Assembly (NCBI GenBank): GCA_021850345.1
Contig: JAJZMN010000148.1
Coordinates: forward strand, 1-31,335
Source: Actinomycetes bacterium
GTDB taxonomy: Bacteria > Actinomycetota > Acidimicrobiia > Acidimicrobiales > RAAP-2
DNA length: 31,335 bases
Direction of reading: 5' to 3'
The translations under genes and the position numbers were made by a program. Positions 17,201 through 23,716 of this stretch are shown here, piece by piece. Numbering within the stretch: position 1 is the stretch's first letter; the number at the start of each line of letters is the position of its first letter. The notes beneath the pieces were generated by a model that had not been told where the DNA came from, ran no database searches, and worked only from the letters and a program-made list of their open reading frames with translations.

Positions 17201-17886
17201 GCGCCGGACGCGAGCTCGGCGCGGGCACTCGCGACGTTGCGCGCGCTCTTGTTGCGTGCGTTCATCGCGCTCGTGAGGTAGCCGCGGTGCAAAAGGCGCG
17301 CCACGTCGCAGCGGCCGAGCGCCGGGGCGGTGCCGTCCCGGCGGAGGATCTGCTCGTGGAGGTGGCCTTCCCAGCGGCACGCCCGGCGCCGGAACAGTCG
17401 GACGGCGGCATGGGTCTGCACGGGGGCCGTCTCGGTGCCCCGGAGGTTGTCGATCGGGACGATCAGCCCGTCCAGGGTCCGGGCCGTGGCCCGCAGCAGC
17501 GCGCGTAGGCGCTTTGGGTCCTCGAGGACCAGGCGCTCGTCGGCATCGATCCAGAGGATCCACTCGCCCCGGCAGCGGGCGAGCGCGGCGTTGCGCGCCG
17601 CGGCGAAGTCGCCGTCGAAGGTTCCCTCGCTCACCCGTGCGCCGAGGGCGCGTGCGCACGCGACCGTGTCGTCTCTCGAGCCGGTGTCGTGGACGACGAC
17701 CTCGTCGGCGACCGCCGCGATCGACGAGAGGCACTCGCCGAGCTGGTGCGCCTCGTCCCGCACGATGAGACACGCCGAGAGGAGCCCGGTGCCTGACGGA
17801 GCTGCGGCGCGCCGTTGGGCCACGCGCCGGGCCGGCGCGTGGGCACCGGTGGCTTCAGGCGCCGCGCGAAGGCGGCGGTCGTTCAC
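14242..17886 (-). CDS. Multidomain glycosyltransferase (GT2 domain, TPR-like region, GT4 domain)
   Basis: The 1,214-residue protein opens with a GT2 (GT-A fold) domain at about 36-205. It has LSACLIVRDEAHQLGECL, a DTGSRDDT nucleotide-site motif, the metal-binding DADE at 114-117, and WEGHLHEQI at 172-180, as in SunS-like enzymes. Residues about 230-500 are TPR-like helical repeats. Residues about 555-800 form a variable region with alpha/beta character. Residues about 840-1214 form a GT4-type domain (VVPNGVD, YRGEGFALPVAEALACGLPAV). This last domain shares QWPPxF, EYG and WVPS landmarks with the first domain of the neighbouring glycosyltransferase, so the two are related. GTG at 17886 is the best start, though its ribosome site is weak. 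It is divergent from fliC. Protein (flagellin) glycosylation is inferred from context. Confidence 0.8.
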   Translation of the reverse strand: MNDRRLRAAPEATGAHAPARRVAQRRAAAPSGTGLLSACLIVRDEAHQLGECLSSIAAVADEVVVHDTGSRDDTVACARALGARVSEGTFDGDFAAARNAALARCRGEWILWIDADERLVLEDPKRLRALLRATARTLDGLIVPIDNLRGTETAPVQTHAAVRLFRRRACRWEGHLHEQILRRDGTAPALGRCDVARLLHRGYLTSAMNARNKSARNVASARAELASGAGAEYAATLSNLGRSYMLAGDLDACIDLCREAARLGNAPTRRLALRAIGEALLALARNDEVIALVGELRAAGAPELAEIFAVRAHLGGDALEEALAAAGRVVDAVDLDGFEYGPHLVAHERARALLGLGRPGEAAEVLLASLRSRDGIDGHLGLLVEALEAAGRDPAEIYDALGSARLRAFVPPLLQLEPEKADAVLEAWCAREPGNLSVLAGAARVATRLSVERQLVWSARLRHAGLASACPVIAGATCQETPARQRILGTAAVLALFGDERARLALVAACLGLSGGEVPALRQELAALAPDAVHLFDAATSRLPPGPVRRPDSAGRQVLVVAGRNGALRPLALARALQGAGNTVVLAQPGPAAGAAPTEAAPGIEMHTWPPGTETLRALRSAVAFQFARRRLDAIVLSAGAPDVVAALRQIAPGAAILDDARDALPPVAPDAFAFGAPLPAAARHGILVVLGMPPEPPVPASWRTGALGEVVVAAEGVPIALAGAAGDPDLVAAVPGALVLAPGGDPRPLLAAVRGAVLLGGEDDADDQEWRGLAGAAATPLVRVRAGCATEEVRNAVTGLLDGEGPFDQPPRSRVGELEARLDAARPAARRRGPSTPGRGRVVLTSSCSGLDSLAQVNRELVRHLNDAQPPIAVEAVDPRAAGHRSPGGSAARQGERAEAAGVAVEIRHQWPPDFRPPAEGRLVCIQPFEYGGFPAEWVGPLRDVVDELWVPSRFVRDGAVASGIPAPKVHVVPNGVDVALFRPDGARRPAARPGRRRLLFVGGCIARKGFDVLLETYLATFRASDDVCLVVKPYGARGVYANQHFEDELRAASSAPGAPAIEIVEGDLSGEEMAALYRSCDALVHPYRGEGFALPVAEALACGLPAVVTAGGACDDFCDDEVAWMLPARRVGVWPAEFTPSEAGSWWLEPRRAALADAMRSVVADPDGARRRGGRGRQRIVDSWTWRHAAQAAAARLEALRRCGAQQGAEAG

Positions 17887-17952
17887 GCCCACGCAGGTCC
17901 CTTTCCGAACACGGTCTTGATCGGGCCGCCGCCGGGTCGCACGGCTGTGGTG

Positions 17953-17979
17953 CTTACGGCCCCGGGGAGGCGTCATTAA
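17953..17979 (-). promoter_or_regulatory. Possible sigma-28-type promoter for the GT2-TPR-GT4 glycosyltransferase
   Basis: On the minus strand TTAA (17979-17976) is followed after 15 nt by GCCGTAAG (17960-17953). This is close to the sigma-28 pattern and to the GCCGTTAT of the neighbouring promoter. Its -35 shares the self-complementary TTAA with the divergent fliC promoter. The -35 match is weaker than in the other sites. Confidence 0.4.
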
Positions 17980-18004
17980 AGCTCCGGGCGGGACCGGTCG
18001 ATAG
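17977..18004 (+). promoter_or_regulatory. Sigma-28-type promoter for fliC
   Basis: TAAAG (17977-17981), 15 nt, then GTCGATAG (17997-18004). The -35 is perfect and the -10 differs mainly by T for C in GCCGAT. Flagellin genes are the standard sigma-28 target. The transcript would have a leader of about 90 nt carrying the CsrA-type sites described separately. Confidence 0.7.
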
Positions 18005-18056
18005 ATGCTCTGGCACCCCGGCGCCCTGGGGGCGGCGGGCTCCCAGCCGGACACGG

Positions 18057-18101
18057 CCCGCACGGATGCGGGTCGCCATCACGAAAGCGAGGAAATGGAT
18101 G
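18057..18101 (+). promoter_or_regulatory. Two predicted CsrA-binding sites in the fliC leader
   Basis: CCCGC (18057-18061) and GCGGG (18068-18072) form a 5-bp stem that presents ACGGAT (18062-18067) as a hexaloop. This is the ANGGAN loop known to be bound by CsrA/RsmE, in the full consensus CANGGANG. A second site, AATGGATG (18094-18101), covers the fliC start codon. A third GGA (18091-18093) lies in the ribosome site. The arrangement resembles the two-site control of Bacillus hag by CsrA. Confidence 0.6.
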
Positions 18102-18926
18102 TCTTCTCTCGTCGTGGACACCAACCTTTCGGCGATCGCGGCGTACAACGCGCTGAACGCCACCGACCAGAACATGAGCAAGGCGATCCAGGAGCTGTCG
18201 ACGGGCCTCGCGGTCCAGACGGCGGCCGACGGACCGGCCGCGTATGTCCAGAGCCAGGCGCTCGAGTCCCAGACCAACGGCTACCAAGCGGCGATCGCGA
18301 ACGCCCAGGACGGCGTCTCGCTCGTCCAGACCGCGTCCGGCGCGCTGAACCAGATCTCGAGCATCCTGCAGACCATGAACCAGCTGGCGATGAACTCCGC
18401 CAACGGCGCGACCCAGGACCAGACGTCCCTCGCCGCCAACCAGCAGGAGTTCCAGGCGCTCCAGAACGACATCACCCAGATCGCGAGCACCACGAGCTAC
18501 GGCACGACCTCGCTTCTCGACGGCTCCTTCAGCAACCAGGTGCTCCAGGTCGGGGCGTTCGCGGGCGGGAACAACCAGATCTCCCTCACGATCTCGGGCG
18601 TGACGGTGACCAGCCTCGGCCTCTCGGGGGTCTCGGTCGCCTCGCCGACGGGCGCCGCGTCGGCGCTCACGGCCGTGCAGTCGGCGATCACCCAGGTCGA
18701 CACGATCGAGGCGAGCGTCGGCGCGGTCCAAAACGAGCTGCAGGCGATCGCCGCGAACCTCACGGTCGGCGCCCAGAACCTCACCGCGGCCAACAGCCAG
18801 CTCGTCGACGTGAACATGGCCCAGCAGATGACCACGTTCTCGACCGACCAGATCCTCATGCAGACCGGCACCGCGATGCTCGCCCAGGCCCAGCAGGCAC
18901 CGCAGCTCGTCCTGAAACTGATCTGA
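18099..18926 (+). CDS. fliC: Flagellin
   Basis: This is the filament subunit, exported through the flagellar apparatus. The 275-residue protein has the conserved N-terminal D0/D1 region (SLVVDTNLSAIAAYNALN, then IQELSTGLAVQTAADGPAAY and GALNQISSILQTMNQLAMNSA) and the C-terminal D0/D1 region (VDVNMAQQMTTFSTDQILMQ, then TGTAMLAQAQQAPQLVLKLI). The surface domain is very short. I chose ATG at 18099 because flagellins begin at this point and GCGAGGAAATGG lies before it; ATG at 18066 would add 11 atypical residues. The protein contains no arginine, only two lysines and about 36 glutamines. The arginines of the TLR5 contact segment LQRVREL are replaced (LQTMNQL). Confidence 0.96.
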   Translation: MSSLVVDTNLSAIAAYNALNATDQNMSKAIQELSTGLAVQTAADGPAAYVQSQALESQTNGYQAAIANAQDGVSLVQTASGALNQISSILQTMNQLAMNSANGATQDQTSLAANQQEFQALQNDITQIASTTSYGTTSLLDGSFSNQVLQVGAFAGGNNQISLTISGVTVTSLGLSGVSVASPTGAASALTAVQSAITQVDTIEASVGAVQNELQAIAANLTVGAQNLTAANSQLVDVNMAQQMTTFSTDQILMQTGTAMLAQAQQAPQLVLKLI

Positions 18927-18937
18927 TCCCTCTCCGG

Positions 18938-18974
18938 CCCGGGGCCCGTCCGCCGCGTGCGGGCGGGCCCCGGG
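18938..18974 (+). terminator. 16-bp hairpin after fliC
   Basis: The arms 18938-18953 and 18959-18974 pair over 16 positions (one G-T pair) around a 5-nt loop (CGCGT), starting 11 nt after the fliC stop. There is no T-run. It is probably a terminator or a 3' stabiliser that lets fliC be expressed far above fliD, which has no clear promoter of its own in the 58 nt that follow. Confidence 0.65.
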
Positions 18975-19032
18975 TCGGCGCTCACAGGTGAGCACCCCTG
19001 AGACCACCGAGCAGTCGGCGACACGAGGTGAC

Positions 19033-21561
19033 ATGGCGATGACCATCGCAGGCACGACGTCGACGGGTTTTTCGGCCGCGGCCCCGCTTCTTGTCAACGG
19101 GCTCGTGTCGGGGATCAACACCCAGGCGGTGATCCAGGCGCTCCTGCAGAGCTACTCGGTCCCGATCACCAACCTCGAGAGCCAGCAGCAGGATCTGAAG
19201 AGCCAGGCGAGCGACTACCAGGCGCTGAACGCGGACATGCAGGCGCTGCTCAGCGCGGCCGACGCCCTCAACACCCCCGGTTCGTGGAACCTCGCCCAGG
19301 CGAGTTCCTCGGACAGCACCGTCGCGACGGCGACGGCGGCGCCGGGCGCGCAGAGCGGCTCGCTCAGCTTCAACGTTGACCAGCTCGCCCAGGGAAACGT
19401 CCTCGCGTCCACTGCGGGCGTCTCCTCGACGGGCACGGTCGTGACGAACGCCCCGTCGCTTCTCGTCGCGACCGGCGCGCCCGCCCTCGGCTTTATTGCG
19501 CTCGGCGCCGGGAGCGGACTCTCCCTCGGGGCCCACAGCCTCCAGGTCACCCAGTCCTCCGCGGCCGCGAGCGTGAGGGGAACCGCGCTCTCCTCGTCGA
19601 CCGCGATCACGACGGGGACGAACGACACCCTCGACCTCTCGGTGAACGGCACCGGCTACGCCCTCACGCTGCAGGCGTCGAGCGGCGAGTCGCCGAGCGC
19701 GCTCGTGGCGGCCGTGAACGCCGCCGCGCAGGCGGCCGGCGCGCCGGTCACGGCGACCCTCAGCGCGTCGGGAGCGCTCCAGCTGTCGACTACCGAGCAG
19801 GGCAGCGCCGCGAGCCTGTCGGTGAGCGGTGGCGATGCCTTGGCGAGCCTCGGACTGAGCGCGGGCCAGTCCGGGACCGGCATCGACGCCGTGGTCTCGG
19901 TGGACGGGACCTCGACGACGTTGAGTGCCCTCAACCCGGGCGCGACGCTGACCCTCGCGGCGCCCTCCGGGTCGATCGCCGCGACGCTCGCCTCCGCCCC
20001 CGGTCCCTCCGGCGCCCTCGTCAGCACCGGGAGCGCGTCGGCCGGCCTCGTCTCGACCGGGACGGGAACGCTCTCGGCGGTCGTCGCCGCGATCAACGCG
20101 TCGGGTCTCGGGGTGAGCGCCTCCGCTGTCCAGGCGGCCAACGGCACCGACCTGCTCCAGGTCGGCGCCTCCAAGACGGGCCTCTCGGGCGCGGTGACGC
20201 TCGACCCCGCGGCCTTCGCCGGCGGCGCGCTCGGCGGCCTGCAGACGATCACGGCCGCCCAGGACGCTCTTGTCAGTGTCGGTGGCGCGTCGGGCGATCA
20301 GGTCTCATCGGCGACCGACACCTTCACCGGCCTGCTCTCGGGCACCGCGATCACCGTCGCTGCCACGGGGCAGGCGACGGTCAGCGTGAGCCCGGACGCC
20401 GCCGGGGAGGCGGCTTTGGTCAACAAGCTCGTCTCGGCCGCCAACAAGGCGCTCGGCGACATCCAGACCTACGCGGGCTACAACGCGACGACCAAGACCG
20501 GCGGTCCGCTGATGGGCTCCGCAGTCATCGAGGGGCTGCGCCAATCCATCCTCGCGATCTTCGCGAGCGCGACCGGCAGCTCGGGCCTCGGAGGGTCCTC
20601 CGCGGCGGGTATCACGGTCGCCTCCGACGGCACCATCCAGTTCAACCAGGCGACCTTCGCACAGGCCTACGCGAACGACCCGGCCGGGGTGTCGTCGCTG
20701 TTCGCCGAGGGGGGGACCTTCACTCCCGCGAGCGGCTTCACCTCCTCCCAGGTCAGCCTCGTCTACGCCGGCACGAAGAGCGTCCCGGGCAGCTACGCCG
20801 TCACGGTGAGCCACTCCGCGACACAGGCCACCGACACCGGCGCCGTGCTCTCCTCGGGCACGACGAGCGCCGCCGAGCAGCTGAGCATCACCCAGGGCGC
20901 GGCCGCCACGACCTATGCCGTCAGCGCCGGCGAGAGCCTGAGTGCGGTCGCAGCCGGGCTGAACGCCGCGTTCGCGAGCGCGGGGATGACCCTCACGGCC
21001 AACGTCGTGGCCAGCGGCACCCAGCTCCAGGTCACGAGCGAGGCCGATGGCTCGGCGCAGAGCTTCACGGTCTCCTCGAGCGCCCCCGGTGCCGGCACGA
21101 CCGGTCTCGGCGGCGCGACCGCGAACACGCCCGTCACCTATGCCGGCACCGACGTTGCCGGAACGATCAACGGGGTGAGTGCGACCGGTGCGGGCCAGGT
21201 CCTCACCGCTCCCGCAAGCGACCCCACCCTCCAGGGACTGTCGCTGCTCGTCAGCGCGAGCGGGATCACCACCCCGACCACCGTCGGGACCTACACCTAC
21301 TCCCCGGGCATCGCCCAGCAGCTCGCGTCGGTCGCCGACGCCGCGTCCAACCTCCAGAGCGGCTCGCTCGTCGACGCGATCAACGGGCTGCAACAAGAGG
21401 CGACGGGTCTCAACGGCCAGATCGCCAACTACCAGCAGATGGAGAGCGAGCAGCAGACCCTGCTCCAGAACGAGTTCGCCAAGATGGAGGCGACCCTCGG
21501 ACAGCTGAAGAACGAGGGCGCCCAGTTCTCGAGCGCCGTCGCCGGCCTGCCGGGCTTCTGA
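19033..21561 (+). CDS. fliD: Flagellar filament cap protein FliD (HAP2), enlarged
   Basis: FliD forms the cap at the filament tip and guides flagellin folding. The protein is 842 residues, well above the usual 450-700. The N-terminal FliD domain begins LVNGLVSGINTQAVIQALLQ. The C-terminal domain includes ALGDIQTYAGYNATTKTGGP and ends in a long coiled coil (IANYQQMESEQQTLLQNEFA). Three flagellin 'IN'-type modules appear inserted, at about residues 197-275, 343-385 and 615-690. The ATG at 19033 is preceded by GAGGTG; a GTG at 18988 has no ribosome site. Very low in basic residues (about 2 Arg and 8 Lys). fliS follows after 19 nt. Confidence 0.93.
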   Translation: MAMTIAGTTSTGFSAAAPLLVNGLVSGINTQAVIQALLQSYSVPITNLESQQQDLKSQASDYQALNADMQALLSAADALNTPGSWNLAQASSSDSTVATATAAPGAQSGSLSFNVDQLAQGNVLASTAGVSSTGTVVTNAPSLLVATGAPALGFIALGAGSGLSLGAHSLQVTQSSAAASVRGTALSSSTAITTGTNDTLDLSVNGTGYALTLQASSGESPSALVAAVNAAAQAAGAPVTATLSASGALQLSTTEQGSAASLSVSGGDALASLGLSAGQSGTGIDAVVSVDGTSTTLSALNPGATLTLAAPSGSIAATLASAPGPSGALVSTGSASAGLVSTGTGTLSAVVAAINASGLGVSASAVQAANGTDLLQVGASKTGLSGAVTLDPAAFAGGALGGLQTITAAQDALVSVGGASGDQVSSATDTFTGLLSGTAITVAATGQATVSVSPDAAGEAALVNKLVSAANKALGDIQTYAGYNATTKTGGPLMGSAVIEGLRQSILAIFASATGSSGLGGSSAAGITVASDGTIQFNQATFAQAYANDPAGVSSLFAEGGTFTPASGFTSSQVSLVYAGTKSVPGSYAVTVSHSATQATDTGAVLSSGTTSAAEQLSITQGAAATTYAVSAGESLSAVAAGLNAAFASAGMTLTANVVASGTQLQVTSEADGSAQSFTVSSSAPGAGTTGLGGATANTPVTYAGTDVAGTINGVSATGAGQVLTAPASDPTLQGLSLLVSASGITTPTTVGTYTYSPGIAQQLASVADAASNLQSGSLVDAINGLQQEATGLNGQIANYQQMESEQQTLLQNEFAKMEATLGQLKNEGAQFSSAVAGLPGF

Positions 21562-21580
21562 GCCAGACGAGCGAGGAGAG

Positions 21581-21991
21581 ATGAGCGACACCGCCACCGA
21601 CCTGCAGCTGCGCTACCTCACCGACTGGATCTTGACGGCCACGCCGATCCAGCGCCTGCTCATGCTCTTCGACGGCCTGCACACCGACCTCGACGCCGCG
21701 CTCGAGGCCTTTGCGACAAGGGACTGGAAGGACGTGAGCGATCACCTCGTCCACGCCCAGGAGATCCTCCTCGCCCTGCGGGACGGGCTCGACCGCACCA
21801 CGCCGCTCGGCGCAAGCCTCCACGGCATCTACAGCTTCTGCCTGAGTGAGCTGGTGCGCGCCAACCTCGACAAGGAGCCCGAGCGGCTCCCGGCCGTCCG
21901 CCGGCTGATCGAGCAGATCGCCGACGCGAACCGGGTGGCCGCAGTCGCGAACGAGCCGGGCGGGTCCGCGAGCGCGCAGGCGGCACTGTGA
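21581..21991 (+). CDS. fliS: Flagellin export chaperone FliS
   Basis: FliS binds the C-terminal helix of flagellin in the cytoplasm and keeps it unpolymerised until export. The 136-residue protein shows the family pattern: TATPIQRLLMLFDGLHTDL near the N-terminus, then the helix HLVHAQEILLALRDGLD, and LHGIYSFCLSELVRANLDK in the second half. GAGGAGAG precedes the ATG. The C-terminal 20 residues are Ala/Ser/Gly-rich and probably flexible. It follows fliD and overlaps the next gene by 4 nt (GTGA), the usual fliD-fliS-(fliT) order. Confidence 0.92.
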   Translation: MSDTATDLQLRYLTDWILTATPIQRLLMLFDGLHTDLDAALEAFATRDWKDVSDHLVHAQEILLALRDGLDRTTPLGASLHGIYSFCLSELVRANLDKEPERLPAVRRLIEQIADANRVAAVANEPGGSASAQAAL

Positions 21992-22332
21992 GCAAACCCT
22001 CGACCACTACTCGAGCTTCACAGGACTCAAGCTCAACAAGAGATCCAGCTTCAGATCTCCAGTGCTGGGAGCAGACGCTCGACGCGCTCGAGGCCCACCA
22101 CGGGGAGATCCGTGCGGGCCTCGCGCTCGGCGCGCTCCCCGAGCCCTACGCGGTCGCGATGCCACAGGTGCCCTTCCCCCCCCAACTCGCCGATCGCGCC
22201 CGGGTGCTGCAGGCGGCACAGCGCGAGATCGAAGACGAGGTCCGCGAGCGGCTCTCGCTCATTGGCACCGTGCTTTCCGGTGCGTTCCCCGCGGCTCCGC
22301 CCGTCGCGTACTACCTCGACCGCCGCAGCTGA
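21988..22332 (+). CDS. Small helical protein in the fliT position
   Basis: This is a 114-residue protein with a GTG start overlapping the fliS stop. The first 22 residues are Ser/Thr-rich. Then come helices at about 25-45 (QCWEQTLDALEAHHGEIRAG) and 68-95 (ADRARVLQAAQREIEDEVRE), the latter with amphipathic spacing. There are no membrane segments or cysteine motifs. In many flagellar operons the gene after fliS encodes FliT, the FliD chaperone, and size and helical content fit, but the sequence has no clear FliT signature. I therefore give no gene symbol. Confidence 0.6.
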   Translation: MSKPSTTTRASQDSSSTRDPASDLQCWEQTLDALEAHHGEIRAGLALGALPEPYAVAMPQVPFPPQLADRARVLQAAQREIEDEVRERLSLIGTVLSGAFPAAPPVAYYLDRRS

Positions 22333-22341
22333 GCGCCGCGC

Positions 22342-22360
22342 CTCACCCGGCGCGGGTGAG
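22342..22360. terminator. Hairpin between convergent genes
   Basis: CTCACCC (22342-22348) and GGGTGAG (22354-22360) form a 7-bp stem with a 5-nt loop. The hairpin is located 9 nt after the plus-strand stop and covers the stop codon of the minus-strand methyltransferase. It may serve as a two-way terminator of the convergent operons. No T-run. Confidence 0.4.
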
Positions 22361-23716
22361 CAGTCCCGCCCGCTCCAGCTCGGCCGCGCGCGCGAGGGCC
22401 TCGTCGAGGAGGTCGCGCGCATCCGCGTCGGGGTGCGCGCCCCAGGCCTTCGTGGCGGCCTCGTCGAGCGAGCACCGACCGTCGAAGGCCGCGAGCAACG
22501 CCGCCGTCGGCCCGGGGAGCACGTGCGACGCACCCTCGGCGGTGACAGCGGTCCGCAGGCTCTGGTCGTGTCCGAAGCGCAGGCCGACAGCGGGGGCGTA
22601 GACCTCGCCGGCGTGGCGCGGCGCACCGCCACCGACCCACGTGCGCGCGCCACGCGCCCCGGCACCCGGGCGCGGCGCGACGGCGCGGATCGTCGCGGTG
22701 GCGACGCCGGTCGCTCCGAGCCCGCGCAGCGCCTCGAGCACCAGACGGTGTGCGTCGAGGCCCGCGGGGAGCCGGCCGGCGGCGACGAGGCGTGCACCGA
22801 GCTCGCGCGCGTAGGGGTGCAGGGGGGACCAGTCCGCCGCGGCGCAGCTGATCGTGACGCCCCCGCGGACGAGCGCGGGCAGCTCCCGGGCGAGAAGCGG
22901 GCCGTCGTCGTCACAGAGGAGCTGGGCGAAGCAGACGAGCGCGCCACCCGGCACGAGGTGGTCCGCGGCGCCCTCGAGCAGCGCGCGGAGCAGCCCGAGG
23001 CCGTCCGCACCCGTCGCGACGGTCGCGTCGCCGGCGCCGAGAGCAGGAAGGTAGGGCGGCAGGCAGACGATGAGATCGAAGCGCTCGCCGGCGACCGGCG
23101 CATACCCGGCGCCTGCACGCACCTCGGCGTCCTCGCAGCGGTTGAGGACCGCGTTGAGCCGGCTCAGCGCGAGCGAGCGCTCCTCGACGTCGGTGAGGAC
23201 GCGGCGCGCGGCCCCCCGAGCGGCGAGGAGGCCCTGGATGCCGCATCCGGTTCCCACGTCGAGCACGGCACGCCCGGCGGCGTCGGGAAGGGCGCGCGCG
23301 AGCCGGAGGGAGTCCTCGCCGATGTATCCACGTCCCGAGCGCGCGCCGGGGGGCCGCCAACCCGGCGGGGTGGCCGTGAGGAGGCGGCCGGAGAGCACCG
23401 GGACGACGACGAGGTCGTCGAGGCGCAGCCCCTCGGGCTCCTGGCGGGCGAGGCCCGCATCTAAAAGGCGCCGAGCGACGGCCCCGACGTCTACCGGGAG
23501 CTCGCCTGCAGGCACGGGCGTGTCGAGGGCGCAGAGCCGCAGCACGGCGCGCGCCTCGCCGGGCAGGGCATCGGCGAGGCGGCGCGCGGCGCTGCGGTCG
23601 CCGGGGAAGAGCGCGCCACCCGCTGACAGGTCGTAGAGAGCCGCGTAGCCGATCTCGTCGAGCAGGTCACCCAGCGCGACCAGCGCGTCGCGCTCCACCG
23701 GCCCAAGGCGACTCAT
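22343..23716 (-). CDS. SAM-dependent methyltransferase coupled to flhB
   Basis: The 457-residue protein is a class I methyltransferase with a helical N-terminal region that looks like a winged-helix module (about 1-100). The SAM-binding motif VLDVGTGCGIQGLLAARG is at 151-168, an acidic motif LTDVEERSLALSRLN follows, and FDLIVCLPPYLP at 213-224 is in the place of the (N/D)PPY motif of amino- or base-methylating enzymes. A C-terminal region of about 150 residues ends in helices. It resembles actinobacterial HemK/PrmC-like methyltransferases with extra domains. The usual Asn/Asp before PPY is Leu, so the substrate is uncertain. Its ATG overlaps the flhB stop (ATGA), so it is made with the export apparatus. 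A flagellar protein substrate is an inference only. Confidence 0.75.
   Translation of the reverse strand: MSRLGPVERDALVALGDLLDEIGYAALYDLSAGGALFPGDRSAARRLADALPGEARAVLRLCALDTPVPAGELPVDVGAVARRLLDAGLARQEPEGLRLDDLVVVPVLSGRLLTATPPGWRPPGARSGRGYIGEDSLRLARALPDAAGRAVLDVGTGCGIQGLLAARGAARRVLTDVEERSLALSRLNAVLNRCEDAEVRAGAGYAPVAGERFDLIVCLPPYLPALGAGDATVATGADGLGLLRALLEGAADHLVPGGALVCFAQLLCDDDGPLLARELPALVRGGVTISCAAADWSPLHPYARELGARLVAAGRLPAGLDAHRLVLEALRGLGATGVATATIRAVAPRPGAGARGARTWVGGGAPRHAGEVYAPAVGLRFGHDQSLRTAVTAEGASHVLPGPTAALLAAFDGRCSLDEAATKAWGAHPDADARDLLDEALARAAELERAGLLTRAG

Noticed and set aside
18011..18027. TGGCAC-like sigma-54 element in the fliC leader
   Set aside because: No TTGC at the required spacing, and a good sigma-28-type promoter already precedes it.
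18066..18098. Upstream ATG for fliC giving 11 more residues
   Set aside because: The extension is unlike any flagellin N-terminus, lacks a ribosome site and would start inside the CsrA hairpin loop.
18988..19032. GTG start for fliD at 18988
   Set aside because: No ribosome site; the ATG at 19033 has GAGGTG upstream and gives a normal FliD N-terminus.
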